A stretch of DNA of 64,000 nt, taken from assembly GCA_963965975.1 (NCBI GenBank), contig OZ014411.1, positions 23,915,249 to 23,979,248 of the forward strand. Direction: 5' to 3'. The notes under the pieces are model-generated. The model searched no databases. It was not told the DNA's origin and saw only the letters and a program-made list of their open reading frames with translations. The position numbers were made by a program, and so were the translations under genes. Each line of letters opens with the position of its first letter. Position 1 is the stretch's first letter. This document shows positions 1 to 13,131 of this stretch, piece by piece. The DNA is from Xestospongia bergquistia (lineage: Eukaryota; Porifera; Demospongiae; Haplosclerida; Petrosiidae).

Positions 1-232
1 ACCAATTAGGAAACTGAAATTACAAATAGGACTTATTAAATTAATTTATTACTTTACAATTCTTCATTTTGTATATAAAAACAACAACCATTATTTCATA
101 CTTCAATTATACTAAAAAGGGTATACAAATAACTAAAACACATTAAAAATTTAAAAAAATGTGCACAACAGCCACAAAAAATGTCCTATTAACTTTTGTG
201 TCAATAAATGTTTTAGTCTTCCCACAAATACA

Positions 233-3200
233 TTAGCAGGATTTATGATACCAACAACGAAAATTTTCTGGAACTACTTCATGAGGTTGAACCTGTTGTT
301 AAAAAAGTAGTATCAAAAAAATCAAATGTTAGTACCAATGCTTTAAAAGGTACAGTTACTAACAGACAAACAGCATTACATAAAGGATCTACTATAAAGG
401 ACTGACTATGTAATTAACTATTGAAAAAAATAGGCCTACCCCAGTTTTATAGATCCTAGAATATGATCTGCGAACACAACGACCCCACTTCTTCATACAA
501 TCCTCATTCAATATATCGTTACATTGTTGAGGGCAAGATGGAGGCAACTGAGGAAACGGTAATGTGTTGTAGGAATAATAACAAGCCTGACAGTTTGTGA
601 TAGTGCAATTATTGGACTGACAGTCAAATGTTGAAGGTCTAAAAAATTGATGAAATGTGTCAACAATATATATGTTGCAATATATGAACAATTGTAAGTT
701 TTACTTATGCTACATTCAGTATGTTGATTAAACAGAAGATATATATAAACAAAATTTGTTTATAATACAATTATGATACTGTTATTTTATGTTAATAAGT
801 TATTGCTAAGTCCCTTTTATAATAATTGTAATGAATTAATATTAACGCTATAATAAATTATCATTTCCAAGTTAAACTTACATTGTACAGATAGCATCTC
901 TTATCACTGTACAAAATTCACTAGTACAAGTAGGTGGGCAAGCTACATTGAACATAAAGGCATTGTCAAATCTGGACTAATATACAAATACTGCGCACTA
1001 ACCTGAGCATTTCTGTTGACACTGATATTGTGTGAAAAAATTGTTTTCATTGCCATAACTACCTCTATATAAAAATTTCTCACATTTTTGGCTTGTAGTA
1101 TTATAAAAGTAGCGTGGAAAAGCACCATAACCTGGACCAATAACTAGAGGTTGGTTACAGGGGTTTGGTTCTAGGGGTAAAGTATAATTTGACATTCATA
1201 TGTGCATGTGACATTGTCTTCTTGATATTAATTGTATGTAATACTGATAAACATACTTGGACAATTGTTAGGATCAACACATCGTTTTTTATCTTCATCA
1301 ATAAGTTGTCCTGGAGGACAACCACATCCTGGTGGTGCATTGCCATCACAGGATATATCAGGATTAGAACATGTTTTTGGACAAGTACGTTTTTGTTGAT
1401 AGACTTGACCAGCAATAGAACAATCTAGTAAAGCACATTATTATCATAAAAATTAACTTATTGCAGTCATACACAAAATAATACGTGTCCAGGTACATAA
1501 TAAAGTAAACAGACAACAACAGGTCCAATTTAAAAGTTTTACATGTATTACAACATATAATCACACATGGTTTTTAAAACATCCTTCCACAATGCATGAT
1601 TCTGGAGGTACATTAAACACAGCAGGCTATTTTTAAATTTATATATAAAGTATAATTTACTTGACACTGCTGAACATGCTTTAATTAATACAAGCCAGAC
1701 TAAATTGCATATGTTTATAGCAGTATTATACATAGAGACAATGTCCAATGCAAGAACATATAAAATTTTAAGATATTGATTTTCTTTTTTCTTTTTATGT
1801 GACAATTTCCTGCATACATAGTTAAAAATAATTATTGATTTAAGTTTATGATACTTGCATTATTGTAGTTGGTGGATAGTACATGATTGGATACAGTGTT
1901 ATTCACCCACATGTAGTGCAGTGATAATTTTCAAATCATATATTGACTTTAATAAATTAAACACGCACTAATCAGGTTAGTGTGTTCTGTTCATTTTTTG
2001 TTTAATTTTGTAATCACTTACCATATCCAAATCTAAACCCTGAGCCAGAGCCAGAGCCAGATCCTGCATTATCTATATTGTGCATGAATAAAGAAGTACA
2101 TAATCTGAAGATATTCAATGATATGAAGTTTTTAAAAAGGGACCAATACACGGACAATTAGCAATATGAACAACAAATAGCTTATTAAATAAAGCAAAAC
2201 AAAAAATGTTCCATGTATTACACACAATGGAAAGACTATAGAAGATATTATAAATTGTATCAAATATATTCTGATTGTTAGATTAACATTTTTTGTGTAT
2301 TTATTTACTTGAAATTTGTGACTGATGTATTACATAAATTTCTGATATTGTCAAACCAAATGTAGTAGTTGAGACAATGTCAACTAACATTGCAGGCCTT
2401 AGTACTCATGAATTACTGTAGCATGTAAGCATGCTAGAATCATTCCTCTCAGCGAATTGACACCTGTCGACTTACTCTACTAACATTGACATGCAGAAAA
2501 GTGCTTTAACCTTTACCTAGTCTCAATAATGATCACAATGGTTTTTTTGGAATTGTAATGATTCTCATAATTATTGCTAAGCAATGTTTGATTTAACCAA
2601 AATTTAAATTTCCAAATAAAATTGAGTAGAGTGAAAGCATGGTTTATAAAGTTGCTAAAAGTTAATTCATCCTTAATTTGAACATTTACCATTAATTTTG
2701 CTAAATTTAGTAAATGCAATTAATATATTAAGATTATACTGTTATGCATGAATCCTTTTACCTGCACAAATAGGACAACCACATCTGTCAATTTGAGGAT
2801 TGGGACAGCTAGCATGCGGAATACATGGAGGACAAGAACATTGATCAGGATAAACACATCTCTTATGAAACTCATCTATAATCTGAAATGAAGTATTTTA
2901 TAATGGATATAAAAATATTATTATTGTGTAAAATAACAGTCTCAAAAAACTCAAATATAAAATATTAAACTATTAATTGATCAAAATTTAAATTGTATAA
3001 AATTTACTTACTTGTCCAGCAGGGCATGCACAACCAGGTTTACAATAAGGTAAACAGACAACAGACAGGTACAATCTACGAGTAGTACATGTATCATTGC
3101 ATTGGGCTCCACATGGTTTAAATATAGATCCTTCAATACTGCACGATCCTGTTTGAGCTGTATGATGTGGTAACAAAGACTGTGATAACTCAATTGTTTT

Positions 3201-4518
3201 CTTACAGATCATGCATTACTTACAGCACTGAGTGGTCACATCAGTTCCATTATTTATAAACTTTGCTCTACATTGTCCACAGTTATCAAGAACACATTGA
3301 GCATTAGGAATGTTAGAACAAGTTTGATGATCACAAGGATTAGTAGCACAATATATTGGTGGTTTATCAGGAGGACATGAACCTGTAAGACCAAGTGTAC
3401 TTTTTCTCTTATAAATAATAATTATACTTACTACATTGGTTAGTGACATCATAACCAGAGCTATTATAGAACCTAGCTGAGCATTGACCACAACTTGATG
3501 GGACACATATAGAATCTGGTATGTTTGGACATTGTGCTACATCACATGGATTGATTAGACATTGAACTAGTTCATCATCATCACATTTTTTACCTGTAAT
3601 TAATTGAATTTAAAAAGTATAAATAAAAAGTAATTTACCACATCCTTGCAGACATTTTTCAAGACTTTTAAATTTGTTCCGGTTACCTCCACAACCACCA
3701 TATATGAATTGTTGACATCTTCCAAAAGCATAGTTAAAATACCATCGAACAGTATCATTTGTACATGAACCACTATCAGGAAAGAATGTGCAAAAATCTA
3801 TAGAAAAGGATAGAAATTTAGACTTATGAAAAACATGAACTTAAGTCTTACCACAAACTTCTGTAACTTCAGTATTTCTAATGAAATATCTTGGTGAACA
3901 ATCACTGCAGACATCAGGGTAACAAGCAGCATTAGGATAGTCAGGACATACAGTATTGTCACAAATGTCTGAGCTACATGTCTTTCCTGGATCCAAACTG
4001 AATGAGCATCCTAAAGTAAATTTGTATACGTATATTTCAAGTACTGCATGGTGTTTCTAATTGTCTCATTTATAAGCAAGTAAATGTAAAATATTTATTT
4101 CTTGCATTTAAATTTGTTAAATAGTTGCATGTAATTATATTTTTATGTGGTTATATTGACAAAAATAGATTCCATCTTTTTAGACACTCTAATTTTGAAG
4201 TAGGTTATATTATTTTACGTGTGCCAATTCAGGTGGTCCTATATGATTTTTTTTTTGATCAACTGTAATTACATGTGTGGGAATGTTCTTTTCATTGTTT
4301 TATTATATCATTGCATGAAACTAACAAGAATAGATGGATTCTGATACTAAATAAAACAACTTTGAGCAGTTCCATAGCTACTTCCAACAAAAATTCACTC
4401 CTTTGCACTGCTAGCAACAACAGTGCTATCAAAATATTTATACATTTCTCCAATTATATTCTTGTTCTTGGTATTTGGTTTTCTATTTTTTTGCTGAATA
4501 TGTATTTGACTTCAATCA

Positions 4519-4586
<68 letters not shown>

Positions 4587-7500
4587 TATATAAACCAAAG
4601 TTTTTTATAGTATTGCTACATTCACTTACCACAAAACCTAATACATTCGCTAAGAGATCCAAATCGGTTCTGATTTCCTTGACATCCACTATATGTAAAT
4701 AGTTCACATTGACTTTTATCAGGATTAAAGAACCAACGAGAAAAAGCTCCTTTACATGGACCAGTATCAGGAGGTAAACGACAAATATCTGTACAGAAAA
4801 ACCTTACTTATATAATGCATATGTTAATAAAAATACTAAATTTTAACAAGTAAGTTGTTATTTGTCTAAAATCTTTTTAAAATATTTTTGAATCTTACCA
4901 TCTCGTGTCAAGACATCTCCATCTATAGCATTAACGGTAAATGACGTTTCGTTTGCTAGACTCTCAATAGAAACGTAAAGTTTTTTAGACACAACTGGTG
5001 GTGCTTGACGTTTTCTAAATCCTAGAGTGATACAACCAGTTGGTGGATCATTACATTTTGCATAGTATTCAATTTTTCCTTTGAATTGTTTGCTATAATC
5101 AGCTGTACTATCATCTGGGTTTGGAACTTTGCATGAATAACGAACTATTGCTGAGCTAGTGGATGTCACAATAATAGTTGCTCCTGCTTCAGGTAAATCA
5201 TATTCTAGATTCCGTGTAGTGTTTTCACCAAGTACACCATTGACTGTTTCATTTACTCTCCCTCTAGCTGACGCTATTAAACAGTAGATAATGAACAAAA
5301 TTAAAATGTGAGTATCTAACAAAACACTCTAATACAATCTGATATTTAAGAAAACATGGATAATTATACACACATGCATCCTTATTATAAAACATGTACT
5401 ATCAACTATATGGTAAGGTATGGGGCGCCGTTTGTGTCAAAACTAAATAGTTGAAGAATTTATAAACCCTATAATAAATATAACAAATATGACCAGATAT
5501 TTATAAATCCATATGGGAATTTATAAATGTTGTTAGAACTTTGTAAAGAATGTCAGGAATTTATAAAAACAACTTTTATAAATTCCCTCATATATTCATT
5601 CATTTACAAATCTCTAACAACATTATAAATTCCTGCATGTATTTATAAATCTTTGTTTGCAATTATTATATTTATTGTAAGATTTATAAATCCTTAGCAC
5701 ATAATTAAATATGAAAAACTATTTAGTTTTGGCCCGAACGGCGGCCCATATTATATTATTAAATCAGCTACTTACTTCACTTGACAATATACTATTCCAT
5801 AATATCAATCAGTATCAGTATATAGGTCTAGGCCTTTATTTAATCAGGATACAAGCCACTTTAACATTTTATATAGTAAAATTTATTTTGGAATTAAACT
5901 ATTCACCCCTAACTTTGTTTTTCGATTTTTGCATTGCCATCGTTTCCCTACATTTTATATATAACAAGAAATCTATTGAGACACTAACACACAGTTATTT
6001 ATTCAATTAACCATCACCTCTCACTGAGAACGTGGGCGCGAGATTTGCAGAATGTGTGTGTGTGTGTGTCTGCGCATCTGTCTGTCTGTTAGCTGGCAAT
6101 GCACCTTGAACTGTTCTAACTTGGCAATTACTGTGTTTACAGCTACAACACTTGACAGAGAAACAGCAAAAGCTAAGTACTAGCAAGTCATTCTAGATAA
6201 AAGGTTGTCAACGTTTATGGAAGACAAAGCTTGAAAAATCAGAAAAAAGCATAAGCAAGATGGAACAAGTCTTTGCTCCAACTACTATAGGTACAAAATA
6301 CACTCATCTACAATTTCAAGTGCTAGTTTAATCATAACAGGTGTTGTAGTGATAGTCACAGTCAAATGGCAGTTCTGTAAGACTCTCTTTGCTAAATTGC
6401 GTCCTTTGTAGACTTTTAGTATAACTTTCATAGCATTTAACATAAGTGTACACTCATTCATGTTATAAATATTTATTATAATATTAAATGTACTTTCTTC
6501 AATTCACTATATACTAATGCATACCAAATCCCTACATTATTAACCAATCAGTATCACACTTACAAACTATTGTTCAATCCAGGATACAAGCCAGTAGAAC
6601 ATTGTATATAGCAATATTTTCTTTGGAAGTTTTACTAACAATCATTTATTGTCTATAACTTGTGGAGGGATTATAATGAATAGATAAAGATTTCATCCCT
6701 GCCTTGATATTTTTTTTAATTTTTGCATTGTCATTTCTATACATGCTTTTCGTTGTGTTATATATGAGGGAGTACACATTTGTCACAACATTTCTTTGTT
6801 CTCTATCAAAATTGCACTCACTGCATTTGTGAAAGGAATCTAATTGGGCAGTGATGTGTGCTATAGTGTAGTCATTTTATTACTATAACACCAACCCACA
6901 GTTTTAAAAGGCATGCATGCATGTAGTAGGTGGAAAAAAGTACTAATTTAATTTTCTGGGCTAAAATTGAAATGCAATCTCAGACACTTATTATTCCAGC
7001 AACATAGCTAGACTATAAATATAACAGGATGACATGAGATTACATTCTGTGGATTCGATTGAAGTATATAATATTACAAGCAACAACATTCATTCTGTTG
7101 TCAAATAAAAATGTTAGACTCTATAGCTTACCACTGCATGATCTGATTTGCAATAGTAACAATATTTCAGCAAAAGAAGATTGCTGAAAATTATCAATGT
7201 GAAACACATATTGATTTTGAGATATATCTGTTGTTGTTGGGTCATAAGACATCAGCACTAGCTCTTCGTCGTTAGCATTGGCTACACCTACAGAAAACAC
7301 TTGAATACCCTTTTCACGCACTTTTACAGCTTCAGCAACAGTCAAATCACGGTTATTTGATTGCCCATCAGTAACAACAATGGCAACTTGAGGTACTCCC
7401 TCTATTTTTCTGGAATTTGAAAACGCTTCTATTGTTTTATTCAAAGCTTCATGAGTGGCAGTAAGACCTCCTGTGTACATTGTGTCATTAATGGAGTTTA

Positions 7501-8635
7501 TCAAAGATACCTTGTTGTTGTTAGACCCAAGTGGAATTACAATTGATACACGGTTAGCACTACTAAATCGTATGATGCCTATATGAGTACCTGTCGGTCC
7601 AATCCTGAAGCCCTTAACAGTGTTTACTACAAAGTTAATCATTCTTCTGAAGTATGACCTGCCAACACTTCCAGAAGCATCAAGAACAAACATGAGGTCA
7701 AGGCCAGATCTACAACCTGCAATAAAATATAATGTAATTTAAATTATAAAGTAACAGACAGGCTGCTACTATACAATGTATCATGCATTTTGTATCATTT
7801 TTTCTTTTAAATCAACCTTACCATCTAAATATTGTTTAAATGATTTTATGATACCAGGTGATAATTGGCCTGTTTCATTTAGTACTGAGCGTTGAAAAGA
7901 AAATACTTCATCTCTATGACATCTAATAGCTGTCTCTATAACCTATATTGGTATAAATTGAGAATTTTATTTTTAATGTGATCCTTGTGCTGGTTACTTC
8001 TTTCAATAATATTTACAGTATTAACTTTAATTGCATTGCCTGTGTAAATATTTACACTATATGCTAAATTAAGTGACTTAATTAATGTTAAATTTGTTAT
8101 TTTAATTACCTGCTCAATTCCAACTTTAATAATGGGATCTTGACCATTTAACACACTATCAAGACACTGCATGTTAGCAAAGTTGTCTAAAATTGCATCA
8201 CAGAATCCACTTTCAAGATAACACTTAGTGTGACTCGCAAATGCAGTTATTTCAAGAACTTTACAAGAAGGTTGATTCTTGTATGCGTCATCTTTTGCAA
8301 GTGCTTGCATAAGACATATTGTAGAGTTTTTCACCCAAATTTGTCCCTATATATAACAATTAAGATATGTATATCATATTTATTAGTTATATTAGTACCT
8401 GACTGTTAAAACATTTCATTTCCTTTTCAAATTTCTTGCAGTATTTCTCACCAAAAGCCAAAGCATACCATTTGCTTCCACAGCATTTTTCCTTTTCAAC
8501 ACATTCCCTATAAAACATGCAATTTCCTTTGTCAGCCAATGCTTGACAGCCTTCTGCCTTAATTTCAGTGGCTGAAATAAGTAAAAGAAGAATAATATTT
8601 TGACATTTCATTCTTTCACTTTTAGCTGAAATCAA
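233..8635 (-). CDS. Secreted mosaic protein: stanniocalcin-like region, VWA, Kunitz and TIL modules
   Basis: Eighteen exons (5' to 3'): 8399-8635, 8110-8346, 7822-7942, 7132-7716, 4899-5273, 4630-4788, 3852-4010, 3639-3797, 3432-3593, 3224-3382, 3012-3157, 2762-2882, 2022-2072, 1257-1424, 1003-1170, 882-942, 440-638, 233-292. Phases agree at every junction; about 1100 residues. Two ATGs compete (8635 and 8611); the second gives a compact signal peptide (MKCQNIILLLLISA). Residues ~22-190 are Cys-rich with FYRECVEK and GEKYCKKF motifs, like stanniocalcin-like proteins of invertebrates. Residues ~191-385 are a VWA domain with complete MIDAS (DASGS, T in GGLTAT, D in VVTDG). After an unassigned ~125-residue exon come Kunitz 1 (P1 Lys), a CPDYPNAAC-type Cys module, Kunitz 2, two more Cys modules, TIL-type modules, a Gly-Ser linker exon, and a degenerate Kunitz 3. 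Probably an extracellular adhesion or protease-inhibitor protein. Exons 1-4 and 5-18 could be two genes. Confidence 0.75.
4517..4588. repeat. (AT)n microsatellite in an intron
   Basis: A run of about 35 AT dinucleotides lies in the intron between the first Kunitz exon and the next Cys-rich exon of the secreted mosaic gene. Confidence 0.95.
5419..5750. mobile_element. MITE with TA target duplication
   Basis: The ends are inverted repeats: 5421 onward reads TGGGGCGCCGTTTGTGTC, and the complement of the other end (5748 backward) reads TGGGCCGCCGTTCGGGCC, followed on both sides by AAAACTAAATAGTT. TA flanks both ends (5419-5420, 5749-5750), as for Tc1/mariner-related non-autonomous elements. The interior is full of TTTATAAAT-type inverted motifs and has no coding capacity. 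It lies in the 1.86 kb intron between the VWA exon and the next exon, which is unusually long for this gene. Confidence 0.85.
5755..6780. repeat. Intronic direct duplication (about 5755-5985 and 6480-6765)
   Basis: Two diverged direct copies share CAATCAGTATCA, AGGATACAAGCCA, ACATT-TATATAG, TTTTTGCATTGCCAT/TTTTTGCATTGTCAT and TTATATATA blocks in the same order. The first copy abuts the MITE end at 5750. No open frame is shared, so this looks like a duplicated non-coding repeat. A short TG tract sits at 6054-6069 between them. Confidence 0.6.
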
Positions 8636-9389
8636 GTGTACAGTAGAACTTAATACTAGTCGTTAAATAACATATCATTAGGCACATCCTGTGATAGCAT
8701 TATTCATTATGTGCTGAGCTTCACATGCAGCAGTTCTGTCCAAACTTTACTTATGCTATTGTTAGTATCTATCAGATGTGCAACAATGCATGCATGTACT
8801 ATGACCCTATCTATTTTATTGAAGATGTGAACTTGTCAGCTTAAAACTGTTTTATTTAAATTACAAAAGTGACTGATGAGCACATTTCCTGTAGTCTATA
8901 TCCTTGGATATGTCACTGAATGTAAAATGTTCTTCATTCATTAGCATTTTTTTGAAAAAGTGGTATTATTAGCTGTACCATTCATATTATTAGATAATGT
9001 ATCTTAATTTCTTCTGATTTTCATGTCATAATTATAACTTTAAATAGTTACAAACATGTTTATCCACAATTCTTTGAAGAGCACCTGTCAAAACTACTCG
9101 TCCTAAGGGACATATACCACATGATCAGTTTACTTAACTGTCATTAATATAGAGTAACAGATTAGCAATAGGTATTGTTCTTCTGTTATTGCAGTGTAAT
9201 CTGTTATGAGCAGAAGGAAATGATAACATATTATCTTTAAAAAGGCATAATTCACTGTTTTAAATTATAATATGTATGCAAAGTAATTAATAACAATTAT
9301 AAATAATTCATAATTATATAATAATTAATGAATGACAGTCACACTGAACTGTGACTAGGACATTTCAACTATTTCAATATTAAAATAAA

Positions 9390-10080
9390 AGAATTGCCAG
9401 ACATCTATTTGAGGGCTATAGTTGATACTAGGACAACCTTTCTGACCATATGCATGCAATTTCTAAGGATAATAGTATTGAACTGTATCAACCCTTAATT
9501 CCATAGTAATCAAAACAGCATATGTTGTTGATGCTTTCTAATGATATATGTAATCAGATTATAATTATTTACAGCAACTAATCTACTTTAACAGAGTAAT
9601 GTAAGTTAGTAATATAATACATCGTACACACACACACATATATATACATAATATATACGCATACATCATCTATGAAATATATTTCCATCTTGATTTTTTT
9701 AAGAATCCTCACCAAAAAGCTGAAAGGACATCATTTGTTTCCACAGCAGTATCTTTTATCAACACATTCCCTGTTAACACTAGAGTCATTATACCAGTCA
9801 TGTAATGCCTGACAGTCATACGCCATCAACAGCGCTAGATGAAAAAAAAAGAAGTCTCATTTTTTGAATAATCTTGGACTTGTCACATTGCACTTGTTAT
9901 GATGTACAATATTATCAGATGATTTATAGTAATAAGTATACCTTGTGTTGACCCGCCCTGTCTTAATATAACTATAGGTATTATCATGGTACATTAAAAC
10001 ATGCTAGTGAACTAAATGCCCAATAAAATGTCAATAACATACACTCCAGACACAAGAGAGGATTATAACATATTGCCCAT
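9390..10080 (-). pseudogene. Decayed 5' end of a secreted-mosaic paralog (copy 1)
   Basis: Reading the minus strand at about 9710-9835 gives a broken version of exon 1 of the 233-8635 gene: CQALHDW followed by NRECVDKRYCCGN, matching CQALADK and YRECVEKEKCCGS, then a stop. The upstream flank (9905-10010) and downstream intron-like sequence (9390-9560) recur around the second copy at 11.6-12.3 kb, so a block was duplicated and then decayed. Confidence 0.75.
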
Positions 10081-10084
10081 AGCG

Positions 10085-12350
10085 TACATTGATGGTCTTA
10101 GCTTACCACTGCATGATCTTAATTATAAAAGTAGTTAACAGATCTGAACAAAAGGTATTTAAAATCATTAATTTGAGTGTCCATCAATTAGGACAATATC
10201 AAATTAAGATATTCCATGGCTTGTTCTAGAATTTGTGAAAGCTGTTATTATTTGTCTTAAAAGTAAATGTGTAGCAGCATAAAACACATCTAGTGTATCT
10301 TATGCTGCTAATAAATTTTTTCCAACAAAGTCTTGTTATATCTAAGTGGAATTACAGTTGAAGCAATACTATTCACAAATTTTAGTGCATGTTGAAGCAG
10401 ACCATTACAGTGTTTGTTCATTATACTTTGATCATTTACTTTTTAAGGTTTTCCTGTGTGGAAGAGTACTAATAGAGTTGCACGATAATTTAAATTTACA
10501 ATATCTCCAATCACTCATCTGTCAGCCTATGGATGGTAGCTAGTATTTTACCAAGCCATTTTTAAAAACCTGGGTGTGTGTGTCGAATAATTTTTATCCA
10601 TGCTGGTTGAATGTTAGAAAAGCAGTCATGTACCATATCATAATATTATGTTTCATCATAATTTTCATTTGTAATCTTATTAAAATTCCAAAACAAAGAA
10701 AAGTTATATAAATGCATGTAGGCAACATAATATCTATAATTATGGTTCTAATTTATAGCTATTAATACAAATAACACAAATTTAATTTATTTGTGAATAA
10801 TAAAGAAATGAATGATCAACTATATTACCAAAAATTAAGGCTTATTTAAATTTCAACAATTACAAATTAGTCCAGAAAATGTATTATGCTTATATAAGGA
10901 AGTTAACATTCAACAACAATGTGATGTGTCCATTTTAAGAATAATTTCAAACATGAAAATAGAATAGGAGAGGAGAGAACAGTAAATAAGCTTAGAAAAA
11001 AAGACAAATTGAAAACAGTGCTTCTGTGGTTACAAGTATAATATTCAGTATTGATTATGAATTACTCAAATCAACCAATCCATTTTACATTGATATAATA
11101 TATAAACACCTTTGGTTTCAATATGTGTTCCTATAATGTGTTATGACATTGAATTCAATACATCATTTAATGATGTAAGTGAATTTAATATATGCATGGT
11201 TTTAAGTACAGTATACCTTTTCAACTTCATGCTTAGTAACATTATCTTGTGATTATAAAATATAATATTGTTAAGACACTGCATGTTTTGTTCTTATCAT
11301 AAAAACCATTCTCAAGATAACACTTAATACAACTAACTTGTGCGACTGATTATAGATATTTACAGTAAAACAACAGATTTTCAGTTGACTTTGTCTCTGA
11401 AGAGTGCTTGACTAAAACAATTCCAACTGTCTTTCATTTAAATTTGACCTTGTAATGGAGATATTATATATACATATATCACTACAAATAGATTGGTTTA
11501 ATTCATATTAACCTATATATATAGTTATTTGAGTTGTATATACTACATGATGAGATAGTAGTAAACATTACATAATTTTCACTATTAATATACTAAATGA
11601 CAAATCATGTGATGAATTAGCAGCTACGAGAGTATGTTATCAAAAGAATTGCCAGACATGTCTTTGAGGGCTTTAGTTTATACTGGAGAAGCCATCCTGA
11701 CCACATGCATGCAATGTCTTAGTATTGAACTATATCTACTGCTAATTCCATAGTAATCAATGTTGTTGATGTTTTCAAATGATATATGTACTTTGTAGGC
11801 ATCTATACAACCCAAATGACCATGCATCAGATTATAGTTGCTTAAAGCAACCAATCTACTTCAACAGAGTAATGTACTTTAGTAATATAATACATTATAT
11901 ATACACATGCACACACATATATAATATATATGCATACATTGTCTTTGAAAGATATCGATTCCTTCTTGAGTTTTTTAAGAATCTTCACCAAAAAGTGAAA
12001 GGATACCATTCGTTTCCATAGCAGTATCTTTTGTCAACATATTCCTTGTTACAGTTACTGTAGCAGCCATGCAATGTTGACAGTCATATGTCATCAACAA
12101 CTGAAAAGAAAATGTGAAGAAGCCTCATTTTCTGCTAAAACTGAATGATCTTGGATTTGTCACACTGCACCTGTTATGATGTACAATATTATCAGATGAT
12201 TTATAGTAAATAATAAGTATACCTTGTGTTGACCTGCCCTGTCTTAATATAACTATAGGTATTATCATGGTACATTAAAACATGATAGTGAAGTAAATGC
12301 CCAATAAAATGTCAATAACATACACTCTAGACACAAGAGACATATTGATT
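10085..12350 (-). pseudogene. Decayed 5' half of a secreted-mosaic paralog (copy 2)
   Basis: In the same order as the intact gene the minus strand holds: an exon-1-like block (about 11960-12115), an exon-2-like block at 11270-11345 that shares AAGACACTGCATGTT and CTCAAGATAACACTTA with the exon at 8110-8346, a VWA-like trace at 10320-10370 sharing AAGTGGAATTACA, and at 10103-10120 the end-of-VWA motif TTACCACTGCATGATCT. Frames are broken throughout. The VWA trace is short and is the weakest part. Confidence 0.65.
10375..10540 (+). mobile_element. Ty3/Gypsy-type pol fragment
   Basis: The plus strand encodes a short piece (FDHLLFKVFL then LIELHDNLNLQ) that matches the start of the retroelement fragment at 30180-31050, read there on the minus strand (KELHEEQIPEF). 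A third copy is near 25600. Only a small piece is present and it has no catalytic motifs. Confidence 0.5.
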
Positions 12351-12614
12351 TGAATTAATAGGGTTTAGAGGTCACATTTATGTCAACAATATGCAGAACT
12401 ATGAATACTGACAAAATATTTGACAAGCAATGAATAAACTTTGTGAAAAGTTGATTTGGTTTATAAAAAAAAATGTTTTTAATAAAAACACCACAATTTA
12501 AATATAAATCAGAATATATTATATATCATGTATTAATTGAAACATGGTGTTTGTGAATGTCTGTTTTGATGTCATGTTAGATACTAACAATATCATTTAG
12601 TTCATGTATGTTGT

Positions 12615-13073
12615 CTATAATTTAGTTAAGATAGCAAACAGAAAACTGTAACAAGAATAAAGCACAAACATCCATAACAAAAACATAAAAATTGATTTGT
12701 TCTGTACTATTGCTATCACAACAAATATTAGAAGTACACAACAAACCCAACTTTGAAAACTCTCAAGATCTGATGAAAAGCTAACTTTTGAATCTCTTCT
12801 CTTCACACGATGGGGTCTCTCGTGATACAAATCTTTGCATTGATCAGTTTGATTTCCTAGATCAACGGAGCTTCGCTTGCATTTGCGGCGTTTAGAGTGT
12901 CCATCGATGCCACTAAAATCTGAAGATTGTCTGTCCACAGATTGTCTTTTACAGTATGATCTTTTGTAGCATTGCTGATCTTCAAGCTTCAATGGATTAG
13001 TACTGTCGTCTGACTGAGAGGAACGTTTTCTTTTAGTAATAAGTTCTTCGGTATTGCTACAGTTTGAAGACAT
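12615..13073 (-). CDS. Small basic protein with two C-terminal membrane helices
   Basis: Single-exon frame of 152 residues starting MSSNCSNTEEL and ending at TAA. The first ~100 residues are hydrophilic and rich in Lys, Arg and Ser with KR-rich clusters (TKRKRSS, SKRRKCKRSS, RVKRRDS). Residues ~108-150 form two hydrophobic segments (CCVLLIFVVIAIV and FLLWMFVLY) separated by a short polar turn, so it is probably a tail-anchored or hairpin membrane protein with a cytoplasmic basic domain. I do not recognise the family. A CACGTG motif lies about 50 bp upstream (13126-13131). The duplicated copy at 32415-32850 keeps the C-terminal two thirds almost unchanged but has a broken N-terminus, suggesting this copy is the functional one. 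It lies just 3' of the NLR-kinase gene on the same strand. Confidence 0.65.
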   Translation of the reverse strand: MSSNCSNTEELITKRKRSSQSDDSTNPLKLEDQQCYKRSYCKRQSVDRQSSDFSGIDGHSKRRKCKRSSVDLGNQTDQCKDLYHERPHRVKRRDSKVSFSSDLESFQSWVCCVLLIFVVIAIVQNKSIFMFLLWMFVLYSCYSFLFAILTKL

Positions 13074-13125
13074 TTTGACGTTTCACAACCCTAATTTGTA
13101 AAGCCTCGCCCAAATGATGAGTAAG

Positions 13126-13131
13126 CACGTG
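13126..13131. promoter_or_regulatory. CACGTG E-box upstream of the small membrane-protein gene
   Basis: A perfect CACGTG palindrome lies about 50 bp upstream of the ATG at 13073. In the pseudogene copy the same place reads GACGTG. Similar motifs lie upstream of other starts in the window (47235, 51228, 56545). Confidence 0.4.

Noticed and set aside
4275-4702. Plus-strand frames with Tyr-Ile repeats
   Set aside because: They run through the (AT)n microsatellite and lie opposite real exons of the secreted mosaic gene.
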